DNA from: Candidatus Omnitrophica bacterium CG07_land_8_20_14_0_80_50_8
GTDB taxonomy: Bacteria; Omnitrophota; Gorgyraeia; 2-02-FULL-51-18
Direction: 5' to 3'
DNA length: 5,778 nt
NCBI GenBank assembly: GCA_002779345.1
Contig: PEWW01000129.1
Coordinates: 1 to 5,778, forward strand
Below the pieces are notes generated by a model. That model did no database searches and was not told the DNA's origin. It saw nothing but the letters and a program-made list of their open reading frames with translations. The first letter of the stretch is position 1. Every line of letters starts with the position of its first letter. A program made the position numbers and the translations under genes. Positions 1-5,426 of this stretch are shown here, one piece after another.

Positions 1-1
1 C

Positions 2-568
2 GAGGATTATCATCTGGTGTTTTCCGGAGGCTCTCAGGCTTTCAAGGAATCAAACCAGAGTATGATCTTCGCGCTGATGCTTGGAATTTTCGTGGCCTAC
101 ATGGTTTTGGCTACGCAGTTTAATAGTTTTGTGCATCCTTTTACCGTGCTCTTAGCTTTGCCGTTTAGCGTGACGGGCGCTTTTTTGGCGTTATTCCTAA
201 CCGGCAACTCACTGAATCTTTACAGTATGATCGGGCTCATTCTGCTTATGGGAATCGTGAAGAAAAACTCTATTTTGCTTGTCGATTTTACCAATGAGAG
301 ACGCCGTCAAGGAATGGCGGTTCATGAGGCGCTCTTGGAAGCCTGTCCGATACGTTTGAGACCCATTCTGATGACTTCCGCGGCAACCGTTGCGGCCAGT
401 GTTCCGATCGCGTTGGCCATCGGTCCGGGTTCAGAAACCATGGTGCCCATGGCCATTGCGATTATCGGAGGTGTGACATTTTCCACCCTATTGACGCTTT
501 TTGTAGTCCCGTGCGCGTATGAGGTGTTTTCCAAACTTGAAAAGCATTCCTACCATAAGTCCGCATAG
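2..568 (+). CDS. RND-family efflux permease, C-terminal fragment (5' end outside the window)
   Basis: This is the last ~188 residues of a resistance-nodulation-division inner-membrane transporter of the AcrB/MexB (HAE1) type, which uses the proton gradient to export drugs or other small hydrophobic compounds through a tripartite pump. The frame is open to the left edge, so the GTG at 17 is an internal codon and not a start. Family signatures are dense: an AYMVLATQFNSF segment (about bases 95-130), the ALPFSVTGA loop, then GLILLMGIVKKNSILLVDF (about 233-289), whose KKN corresponds to the TM10 lysine region that takes part in proton relay. RLRPILMTSAAT follows (about 347-382), then a last membrane helix with STLLTLFVVP. 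The helices match the final five transmembrane segments of the family. The protein stops a few residues after the last helix, as expected. Substrate cannot be told, since the periplasmic porter domains are outside the window. Family assignment is very secure. Confidence 0.95.
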   Translation, partial: EDYHLVFSGGSQAFKESNQSMIFALMLGIFVAYMVLATQFNSFVHPFTVLLALPFSVTGAFLALFLTGNSLNLYSMIGLILLMGIVKKNSILLVDFTNERRRQGMAVHEALLEACPIRLRPILMTSAATVAASVPIALAIGPGSETMVPMAIAIIGGVTFSTLLTLFVVPCAYEVFSKLEKHSYHKSA

Positions 569-576
569 GATTCTTT

Positions 577-596
577 CCGCCTCAAGGCGGGTTTTT
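577..596 (+). terminator. Rho-independent terminator of the RND permease gene
   Basis: A 5-bp GC stem, ccgcc (577-581) with ggcgg (586-590), and a tcaa loop are followed by gttttt and a second T run at 601-605. It starts 8 bases after the stop codon. The stem is short but all G/C. The same stem and 9 bases of upstream flank recur at 2004-2025 in the palindromic element, so this terminator may derive from a dispersed repeat. Confidence 0.7.
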
Positions 597-607
597 GGAT
601 TTTTTAA

Positions 608-636
608 TTGAAATGTTTACGTGGGGATGCCATAAT
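608..636 (+). promoter_or_regulatory. Sigma70-type promoter for the 30-residue-repeat protein gene
   Basis: A TTGAAA -35 box (608-613) and a CATAAT -10 box (631-636) are separated by exactly 17 bases, with TGC at 628-630 giving an extended -10. Transcription would start near 643, leaving a leader of about 30 bases before the ATG at 675. It lies just downstream of the RND terminator, which supports an independent transcription unit starting here. Inferred from consensus only. Confidence 0.65.
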
Positions 637-674
637 ACGCGCAGTCACGATGTCTTTATGTAAAAGGAGTATTC

Positions 675-1271
675 ATGAAAAAGATTGCAGGCTGTCTGAT
701 CCTTGGTTTTTTTGTCGTTAATAGCGCCTATGCCGGCTGGTTTGATAGTTTGAAGAAGGGCGATGCGCCCAAGGCTAAAACCGCCCTTGTCAAGACGGCG
801 TCCAAGCCTGCAAAAGCGGTGAAACCGGCGCCTCCTAAGAGATCTCCGCAAGAGGTGAGGGCGTTCAATGAAAAAATCCAGAAAGAACGAGCAGCGTTTG
901 AGACTGAATTTGGAAAAATGACGCCCGGTCCGAAAGAAATCGCGACTAAAGATTTCGATACGAAGGCTCGTGCGTCCCGCACGGCGCTTGAGAAAGAGCT
1001 TAGCGCGATGCCGCCGGATCCCAAAGAAGCGGCACAAAAAGAATTTCAACAAAAGATTGCCGCTCAGCAGAAAGAGTTTTACGCCCAACTTAAGTCGATG
1101 CCCGCCGGCCCCAAAGAATCGAAGCGTGCCGAGTTTGAAAAGAACTTAACTTTCGAACGCAAGGCGCTAGGCAAAAAAATCCGATCGATGGCTCCGGACG
1201 AAAAAGAGACCGCACGCAAAGATTTTGAAGTGAAAACCCAAAAAGAGGCGCGGGATTTTTATTCGTTTTAA
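675..1271 (+). CDS. Exported protein with tandem 30-residue helical repeats, function unknown
   Basis: I do not recognise this 198-residue protein. Residues 1-20 form a clear Sec signal peptide: MKK, a hydrophobic core, then AYA before the predicted cut at Gly21, so the mature protein should be periplasmic or secreted. Residues about 24-60 are a Lys/Ala/Pro-rich linker. Residues 64-198 are four full 30-residue repeats starting at 64, 94, 124 and 154, plus a half repeat (184-198). Each unit begins with Phe, has hydrophobic residues near positions 5, 12 and 16, an invariant Met at 19, a Pro-containing turn and an invariant Lys-Glu at 24-25. This fits an amphipathic helix broken by a turn every 30 residues. 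The protein is rich in Lys, Glu and Ala, and the mature part lacks Cys. An AAGGAG site at 664-669 sits 5 bases before the ATG, which fixes the start. It has its own promoter, and thrH follows after 54 bases without an obvious terminator. A structural or binding role in the envelope is possible but unproven. Confidence 0.85.
   Translation: MKKIAGCLILGFFVVNSAYAGWFDSLKKGDAPKAKTALVKTASKPAKAVKPAPPKRSPQEVRAFNEKIQKERAAFETEFGKMTPGPKEIATKDFDTKARASRTALEKELSAMPPDPKEAAQKEFQQKIAAQQKEFYAQLKSMPAGPKESKRAEFEKNLTFERKALGKKIRSMAPDEKETARKDFEVKTQKEARDFYSF
864..1268 (+). repeat. Coding tandem repeat: 4.5 units of 90 bp (30 residues)
   Basis: Units start at 864, 954, 1044, 1134 and 1224, the last being a 45-bp half unit ending at the stop codon. 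The period is exactly 90 bases with no indels. At the protein level F1, M19, K24 and E25 are invariant in all complete units, position 30 is always Asp or Glu, and positions 12 and 16 are always large hydrophobics. At the DNA level the units have diverged, for example in codons around the Met-Pro turn, so this is an old, selected repeat and not a recent slippage array. Confidence 0.85.
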
Positions 1272-1325
1272 TTTCTAACAGTGTGCTGAAAAGCGCGCCG
1301 TCTGCCAAAGAAAGATTTTAATTCT

Positions 1326-1916
1326 ATGACCGTTTGTTGTCTGGACCTGGAAGGGGTATTGGTTCCGGAGATTTGGATTAAAGTTTCCGAAAGAACGCGG
1401 ATCAAGGGACTCAGCTTGACAACTCGCGACCTCCCCGATTACGACGTCTTGATGAAAAGGCGCCTTGAGATCCTCCGCGAACGCAAAATCAAACTGCGTG
1501 ATATTCAGAAGGTTATTTCGACCGTTCAGCCTCTCCCGGGCGCCAAGTCTTTTTTAGACAAACTTAGGTCAGAACGTCCAGTGATCATTCTCTCCGACAC
1601 CTATTATGAATTCGCGATGCCGCTGATGAAAAAACTCGGGTGTCCGGTTCTTTTCTGCAATTGGCTGAAAACGGATAAGGGCGGGTACATCTCTAATTAT
1701 TGCTTGCGGCAAAAAAATGGGAAAGAGAGGGCGGTGCGCGGACTGAAGCGCATCGGTTTTAAGGTACACGCCGCCGGCGATTCGTACAATGACGTCACGA
1801 TGCTTAAGGCCGCGGATAAAGGTGTTCTATTTAATCCTCCGGCGAATATTGCCAGAGAATTCCTGCAATTCAAAGTTGTGAATGATTACAAAGGTTTGTT
1901 AGCCGCTCTATTGTAG
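1326..1916 (+). CDS. thrH: ThrH: phosphoserine phosphatase / phosphoserine:homoserine phosphotransferase
   Basis: A cytosolic HAD-superfamily enzyme of 196 residues. In Pseudomonas, ThrH dephosphorylates phosphoserine and can pass the phosphate to homoserine, giving O-phosphohomoserine, the substrate of threonine synthase; it can thus stand in for SerB and ThrB. The N-terminal DLEGVLVPEIW (residues 7-17) and TTRDLPDYDVLMK (32-44) are nearly identical to my recollection of the Pseudomonas protein. Motif I is Asp7-x-Glu9, with Glu in place of the second Asp usual in HAD phosphatases, a ThrH hallmark. Motif II is Ser90-Asp91-Thr92 (ILSDTYYEF), the motif III lysine lies around residues 130-133, and motif IV is GDSYND (151-156). 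Length fits the family (about 200). The start is supported by the family N-terminus; the Shine-Dalgarno signal is weak (purine-rich aaagaaaga, 1308-1316). The gene lies 54 bases after the repeat-protein gene with no clear terminator or promoter between, so co-transcription is plausible. Confidence 0.93.
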   Translation: MTVCCLDLEGVLVPEIWIKVSERTRIKGLSLTTRDLPDYDVLMKRRLEILRERKIKLRDIQKVISTVQPLPGAKSFLDKLRSERPVIILSDTYYEFAMPLMKKLGCPVLFCNWLKTDKGGYISNYCLRQKNGKERAVRGLKRIGFKVHAAGDSYNDVTMLKAADKGVLFNPPANIAREFLQFKVVNDYKGLLAALL

Positions 1917-1930
1917 ACACGTGCTGTCAG

Positions 1931-1951
1931 CCCCGAAATCTTTTACCGGGG
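1931..1951 (+). terminator. Possible weak terminator hairpin after thrH
   Basis: ccccg (1931-1935) can pair with cgggg (1947-1951) around an 11-base loop, starting 15 bases after the thrH stop codon. No T run follows, so intrinsic termination would be poor. The octamer tcagcccc occurs on both sides (1927-1934 and 1953-1960), which makes the site a small direct/inverted repeat combination. It may equally be part of the repeat-rich spacer. Confidence 0.25.
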
Positions 1952-1964
1952 ATCAGCCCCATTT

Positions 1965-2050
1965 GTCATTCTGAGCTTAGCGAAGGATCTTATGCCGTGT
2001 TGAGATTCTTTCCGCCTGAGGCGGGCACTCTTGCACTCGTTCAGAATGAC
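1965..2050. repeat. 86-bp palindromic intergenic element with internal hairpins
   Basis: The ends are a perfect 10-bp inverted repeat: gtcattctga (1965-1974) and tcagaatgac (2041-2050). Inside, 1982-1992 pairs with 2001-2011 through 11 positions (three of them G-T) around an 8-base loop. A third small hairpin, ccgcc (2012-2016) with ggcgg (2020-2024), sits in the right half, followed by gcactc twice (2025-2030, 2033-2038). There is no open reading frame of note. The terminal and inner arms resemble dispersed palindromic repeats that I recall from intergenic regions of many environmental genomes, but copy number in this genome cannot be judged from one window. It fills much of the thrH-exonuclease III spacer. 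Confidence 0.65.
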
Positions 2051-2067
2051 GGCTAAGGTAATAGTTG

Positions 2068-2093
2068 ATTCCCGCTAAAAGTATTGCGGGAAT
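2068..2093. repeat. Second hairpin repeat, 8-bp perfect arms
   Basis: attcccgc (2068-2075) and gcgggaat (2086-2093) are perfect inverted repeats around a 10-base loop. The right arm runs into gaatgac (2090-2096), the same heptamer that ends the preceding palindromic element (2044-2050), so the two units share terminal sequence. It ends 23 bases before the exonuclease III start codon and would lie in that gene's leader if transcription begins upstream. There is no T run, so it does not look like a terminator. Confidence 0.5.
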
Positions 2094-2116
2094 GACAATT
2101 TAGACAGGTTATAGTT

Positions 2117-2884
2117 ATGACCGCCATCCTTTCCTGGAACGTCAACGGCATCCGCGCGTCCCTAAAAAAAGGTCTGCTCGACTGGCTCAAGATCGCATCG
2201 CCTGACGTCATCTGTTTTCAGGAAACCAAAGCGTTCCCCGGCCAATTGCCCCCTGAGTTGTTGCATCCTCCCGGTTATGAGGCCGCTTGGAACTCGGCGT
2301 TGCGTCCCGGGTACAGCGGCGTTTCGACGTGGAGCAAAACGAAGCCGGTTGCCGTCAGAAATGGTCTCGGGATCAAAAAATTTGACGAAGAAGGAAGAAT
2401 GCTTGAGACAGAGTTCAAAGATTTTACGCTGCTCAACATCTATTTTCCGAACGGAAAAATGAATGAGGAGCGCTTAAAATTTAAGATGGAGTTTTACGAA
2501 GAGGCGCTTAAATATTTCAAAAAACTTACAAAAAAAGGCAAACGGCTTGTTATTTGCGGAGATTATAATACCGCGCATAAGCCCATCGACCTTTCGCGTC
2601 CCAAAGAGAACGAACGAGTTTCAGGCTTTCTACCCATGGAGCGCGCGTGGATGGATAAGCTCGAAGCCAACGGCTTCGCGGACACGTTTCGTGTTTTTAA
2701 CCAAGACCCGGGGCATTACACATGGTGGGATCTCATTTCCCGCGCGCGCGAAAGAAATGTCGGCTGGCGCATTGACTATTTTTTTATTTCTGAAAATTTG
2801 AAACCACGTCTTGAAAATGCTTTTATTTTATCGGAAGTTATGGGGTCCGATCATTGTCCTGTGGGCGTTACATTAAATTGTTAA
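2117..2884 (+). CDS. xthA: Exodeoxyribonuclease III family AP endonuclease
   Basis: A Mg-dependent DNA-repair enzyme of the endonuclease/exonuclease/phosphatase fold, cutting DNA 5' to abasic sites and trimming blocked 3' ends in base excision repair in the cytosol. All family catalytic positions are visible: Asn8 (SWNVNGIRA), Glu36 (CFQETK), Tyr109 (NIYFPNG), Asp149 and Asn151 (CGDYNTAH), Asp220 (GWRIDYFF) and the Asp245-His246 pair (GSDHCPVG). YTWWD at 201-205 and RARERNVGWRID match the conserved C-terminal stretch of XthA/ExoA. The 255-residue length is close to the 268 of E. coli XthA. The ATG at 2117 gives the standard short N-terminus of the family; its ribosome-binding site is poor (acagg, 2104-2108). 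It is a lone gene, flanked by a 200-base spacer upstream and a 205-base spacer downstream. Whether it is closer to XthA or ExoA by phylogeny cannot be decided here. Confidence 0.95.
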   Translation: MTAILSWNVNGIRASLKKGLLDWLKIASPDVICFQETKAFPGQLPPELLHPPGYEAAWNSALRPGYSGVSTWSKTKPVAVRNGLGIKKFDEEGRMLETEFKDFTLLNIYFPNGKMNEERLKFKMEFYEEALKYFKKLTKKGKRLVICGDYNTAHKPIDLSRPKENERVSGFLPMERAWMDKLEANGFADTFRVFNQDPGHYTWWDLISRARERNVGWRIDYFFISENLKPRLENAFILSEVMGSDHCPVGVTLNC

Positions 2885-2899
2885 GAATTGCTTAATTTT
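2881..2899 (+). terminator. Weak AT-rich terminator candidate after the exonuclease III gene
   Basis: ttaag (2881-2885) pairs with cttaa (2891-2895) around an aattg loop, and tttt follows at 2896-2899. The stem overlaps the stop codon and is AT-rich, so stability is low. It is reported because it is the only stem followed by a T run in this spacer. Confidence 0.25.
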
Positions 2900-2975
2900 C
2901 GTAACCTGATCTTAACCCTGCCGAAAAATCCCCGTTAAATAGGTCGTATACACTTAGGCCGTATTGAAAGTTGCC

Positions 2976-3014
2976 AAACTATTCGTTGACTGCTTCTGGT
3001 AGGAAGAGTAGTTT
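2976..3014 (+). promoter_or_regulatory. Possible structured RNA leader upstream of glnN
   Basis: aaactattc (2976-2984) can pair with gagtagttt (3006-3014) over nine positions including one G-T. Inside the 21-base loop, ttct/ggaa can form a small inner hairpin around ggta. Flanking gcc (2973-2975) and ggc (3026-3028) could close the base with an 11-base bulge. This could be a leader regulating the glutamine synthetase gene. It matches no riboswitch class that I can recall well enough to name, and it competes with the promoter reading of TTGACT at 2986. Confidence 0.3.
2986..3014 (+). promoter_or_regulatory. Weak candidate promoter for glnN
   Basis: TTGACT (2986-2991) is a good -35 box; 17 bases later lies TAGTTT (3009-3014), which matches the -10 consensus only at TA...T. 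Transcription would start near 3021, about 70 bases before the ATG. I found no sigma54-type GG-N10-GC pair, which nitrogen genes of some bacteria use. The true promoter may lie elsewhere in this 205-base spacer. Confidence 0.25.
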
Positions 3015-3089
3015 ATCAATTGCTTGGCATCCAAAAACCATGACGTTAATGATCACTAGCGCAGACAATCTAACTGATAGGGGAAATTT

Positions 3090-5264
3090 ATGCTATTGTC
3101 ACAAGAAACCGGCACCGTTGCCAGATCCAACCAAGATCACTCGATGAAAGACAGATCCAAAATCGCTTTCAATCTGACTAAAATTTTCGGCTCCAACGTC
3201 TTCAACGACCGAACCATGAAAGAAAGACTCCCAAAAGATACGTACAAAGCGCTAAAAGAAACTATTGAAAAAGGCGCGCCTCTTACCCTTGAGGTTGCCA
3301 ACGTGGTCGCCAACGCGATGAAGGACTGGGCCATCGAGCGCGGTGCGACGCATTATACACACTGGTTTCAACCGCTGACGGGAAGGACCGCCGAGAAACA
3401 CGATTCTTTTATTTCGCCAACGGTTGACGGTGGTGTTGTCATGGAATTTTCCGGAAGGCAGTTGATCCAAGGAGAACCGGACGCTTCGTCATTTCCAAGC
3501 GGAGGCCTGCGCGCGGCTTTTGAAGCGCGCGGTTACACGGCGTGGGATTGCACGTCCCCGGCATTTTTAAAGGAAGACGCCGCGGGTAATGTGACGCTTA
3601 CGATTCCAACGGCTTTTTGCTCCTATACCGGAGAGGCGCTTGACAAAAAGACCCCGCTTCTTCGTTCCATGGATGCGGTTTCAAAACAGGCCATGCGGGT
3701 ATTGAGGGTTTTGGGCAACCAAACGACACAGCACGTGACGCCGACCATGGGTCCTGAACAGGAGTATTTTCTAATTGATAAGAAATATTATGACCAGCGC
3801 ATCGATCTGATCACTGCCGGACGCACGTTATTCGGCGCACAAGCTCCGAAAGGCCAGGAGTTGGAGGATCAATATTTTGGCGCGATCAAGGACAGAATTT
3901 CAGCCTTCATGAAGGACTTGGATATCGAGCTTTGGAAAATGGGAGTTTCCTCGAAAACCAAACACAATGAGGTGGCGCCTGCCCAGTACGAAATGGCGCC
4001 TGTTTTCGCGACGGTTAATATTGCCGCCGATCATAATCAGCTGGTCATGGAAACGATGCAAAAAGTCGCTCTCCGCCATCATCTGGTATGTCTGTTGCAT
4101 GAGAAGCCGTTTGCCGGAGTCAATGGGTCGGGTAAGCATAACAACTGGTCACTTGCGACGGACGACGGTTTAAATCTTTTGGAACCCGGTAAGACGCCGC
4201 ATGACAACGAGCAATTTCTTGTTTTTTTGAGCGCGTTATTGACAGCGGTTGACAGGCATGCCGATAAATTGCGCGCGGGCGCGGCCAATACCGGCAATGA
4301 CCTAAGACTCGGCGCCAACGAAGCACCTCCGGCGGTCGTGTCTATTTTTTTGGGTGAGGAATTGACCGATATTTTAGTGGCTTTGGGCAAAGGCAAAGCC
4401 GCCTCTTCCAAAGGTCAGCACTTCTTACAGATAGGAGTTGACTCGCTTCCGAGACTTCCGAAAGATAACACCGACAGAAATCGGACATCCCCTTTCGCGT
4501 TTACGGGAAATAAATTCGAGTTCCGCATGGTGCCGTCCTCTGCGTCTATCTCGGGGGCGAATACGGTATTAAACACCATCGTCGCGGAAGCGCTTGACGA
4601 GACTGCGACTCGTCTTGAAAAGGCAAAAAACATCCATAAGGAAACTACGGCCATTGTGAAAGAAGCGGTCAACCAACACGGCCGTATCATCTACAATGGT
4701 AACAATTATACGGATGAATGGCTGAAGGAAGCCAAGAAACGAGATCTCCCCAATATTCGTTCGACCGTCGAGGCCTTGGCCGCTATGGCTACTCCGGCGG
4801 CTGAAAAGCTTTTCGAGAAATACAAAGTCCTGACCAAAGAGGAGCTTCAATCGCGTTACGAGGTTTATCTGGAGAAATACGCGAAAGACATCAATATCGA
4901 AGCACGCGCCTCCGTTGACATGGTGAAGAAACTTTATCTTCCGGCGGTTATTCAGTATACCTCGGAGCTTGCGTCGGCGATCGCCAGACTCCGATCCGTC
5001 GGTGCGCCCTCAAGCGTCCAAAAAGCATTACTAGGAAAGATTTCGAGTTTATTAGATTCAGCCAGTAATAAACTTGACGCGCTGGAAGCATTAGCGCAAA
5101 AGGCTCAAAATATCCGTGAGGCCTGCCCTGGCGCCAAGGCATTTCGTGATAAAGTAGTTCCGGCAATGAACGGTCTTCGTTCGGATATCGACGCATTAGA
5201 GAGTTTGCTCCCCGCGTCTTTATGGCCCGTTCCTTCGTACGCGGATATGTTATTTAAACTGTAA
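3090..5264 (+). CDS. glnN: Glutamine synthetase type III
   Basis: Condenses ammonium and glutamate to glutamine with ATP, the entry step of nitrogen assimilation in the cytosol. Its 724 residues fit the large GSIII class (about 700-730), not GSI (about 470). The N-terminus has the GSIII signature [23 protein letters not shown] (33-55). Active-site blocks follow in order: GPEQEYF (221-227, metal-binding glutamates), [12 protein letters not shown] (293-304), [11 protein letters not shown] (344-354), [16 protein letters not shown] (400-415, with the equivalent of the GSI flap glutamate at 411) and [16 protein letters not shown] (464-479, substrate arginine region). The C-terminal third is the helical GSIII extension and ends in [12 protein letters not shown] (711-722), the usual GSIII tail. 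GSIII forms dodecamers and, unlike GSI-beta, lacks the adenylylation site. The ATG at 3090 is chosen for the agggga site at 3079-3084; Met19 is an alternative that keeps all conserved sequence. The gene appears monocistronic; no glnB, amtB or glutamate synthase gene is in view. Confidence 0.97.
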   Translation: MLLSQETGTVARSNQDHSMKDRSKIAFNLTKIFGSNVFNDRTMKERLPKDTYKALKETIEKGAPLTLEVANVVANAMKDWAIERGATHYTHWFQPLTGRTAEKHDSFISPTVDGGVVMEFSGRQLIQGEPDASSFPSGGLRAAFEARGYTAWDCTSPAFLKEDAAGNVTLTIPTAFCSYTGEALDKKTPLLRSMDAVSKQAMRVLRVLGNQTTQHVTPTMGPEQEYFLIDKKYYDQRIDLITAGRTLFGAQAPKGQELEDQYFGAIKDRISAFMKDLDIELWKMGVSSKTKHNEVAPAQYEMAPVFATVNIAADHNQLVMETMQKVALRHHLVCLLHEKPFAGVNGSGKHNNWSLATDDGLNLLEPGKTPHDNEQFLVFLSALLTAVDRHADKLRAGAANTGNDLRLGANEAPPAVVSIFLGEELTDILVALGKGKAASSKGQHFLQIGVDSLPRLPKDNTDRNRTSPFAFTGNKFEFRMVPSSASISGANTVLNTIVAEALDETATRLEKAKNIHKETTAIVKEAVNQHGRIIYNGNNYTDEWLKEAKKRDLPNIRSTVEALAAMATPAAEKLFEKYKVLTKEELQSRYEVYLEKYAKDINIEARASVDMVKKLYLPAVIQYTSELASAIARLRSVGAPSSVQKALLGKISSLLDSASNKLDALEALAQKAQNIREACPGAKAFRDKVVPAMNGLRSDIDALESLLPASLWPVPSYADMLFKL

Positions 5265-5285
5265 AAGGGCCTTTAACCCCAGACT

Positions 5286-5306
5286 CTCTGCGATCCAAAC
5301 GCAGGG
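5286..5306 (+). terminator. Possible terminator hairpin after glnN
   Basis: ctctgcg (5286-5292) pairs with cgcaggg (5300-5306), seven positions with one G-T, around an atccaaa loop, 21 bases after the stop codon. The sequence that follows (tgtttcgg) is only mildly T-rich, so termination may be partial, or the T-rich stretch at 5341-5369 may contribute. Confidence 0.4.
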
Positions 5307-5317
5307 TGTTTCGGTCG

Positions 5318-5336
5318 ATTAAACAAATAGTTTAAT
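5318..5336. promoter_or_regulatory. 7-bp inverted repeat, candidate operator of the ROK regulator (or weak terminator)
   Basis: attaaac (5318-5324) and gtttaat (5330-5336) are perfect inverted repeats around aaata. ROK repressors such as XylR and NagC bind AT-rich palindromes, and such regulators often control themselves, so an operator upstream of the ROK gene is plausible. The T-rich run right after it (5341-5369) also allows a reading as a weak terminator. The centre lies 100 bases before the ROK start codon. Confidence 0.35.
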
Positions 5337-5382
5337 AAGCTTTTATTTTATTTTTTAATTTCTTTATTCGATAGGTATGAGT

Positions 5383-5388
5383 TATAAT
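5383..5388 (+). promoter_or_regulatory. Candidate -10 box for the ROK regulator gene
   Basis: A perfect TATAAT sits 38 bases before the ATG at 5427. The -35 at 17-base spacing (TTCTTT, 5360-5365) is poor, but the region upstream (5341-5369) is A/T-tract DNA that could act like an UP element. Transcription would start near 5395. Confidence 0.4.
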
Positions 5389-5426
5389 TCGTTTGACTGA
5401 TAAATGCTAGTCATGGTGAGGAACGT

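Noticed and set aside
17..19. GTG as start of a 183-residue protein
   Set aside because: The frame continues upstream to the window edge and the protein lacks the first two thirds of an RND permease; it is an internal codon of a truncated gene.
684..695. Possible lipobox (IAGC, residues 4-7) in the repeat protein
   Set aside because: It would leave only six residues before the Cys with no hydrophobic core; the AYA site at residues 18-20 fits ordinary signal peptidase cleavage.
645..1088. 147-residue reverse-strand open frame over the repeat-protein gene
   Set aside because: It has an Arg/Phe/Leu-rich shadow composition, opposite a gene with promoter, ribosome-binding site and signal peptide.
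2110..2115. TATAGT as -10 box for the exonuclease III gene
   Set aside because: It ends 1 base before the start codon, so the transcript would begin inside the coding region.
2981..3010. Resemblance to the glutamine (glnA) riboswitch, from cgttgac and gtaggaag
   Set aside because: The conserved core as I remember it is not present in order or spacing; only short pieces look alike.
3071..3080. taactgatag shared with 5461-5470
   Set aside because: One copy is in the glnN leader and one inside the ROK coding region; the match stops at 10 bases with no structure, so chance is the best explanation.
4079..4411. 110-residue reverse-strand open frame inside glnN
   Set aside because: It lies wholly opposite conserved active-site blocks of glutamine synthetase and has no recognisable domain; it is a shadow frame.
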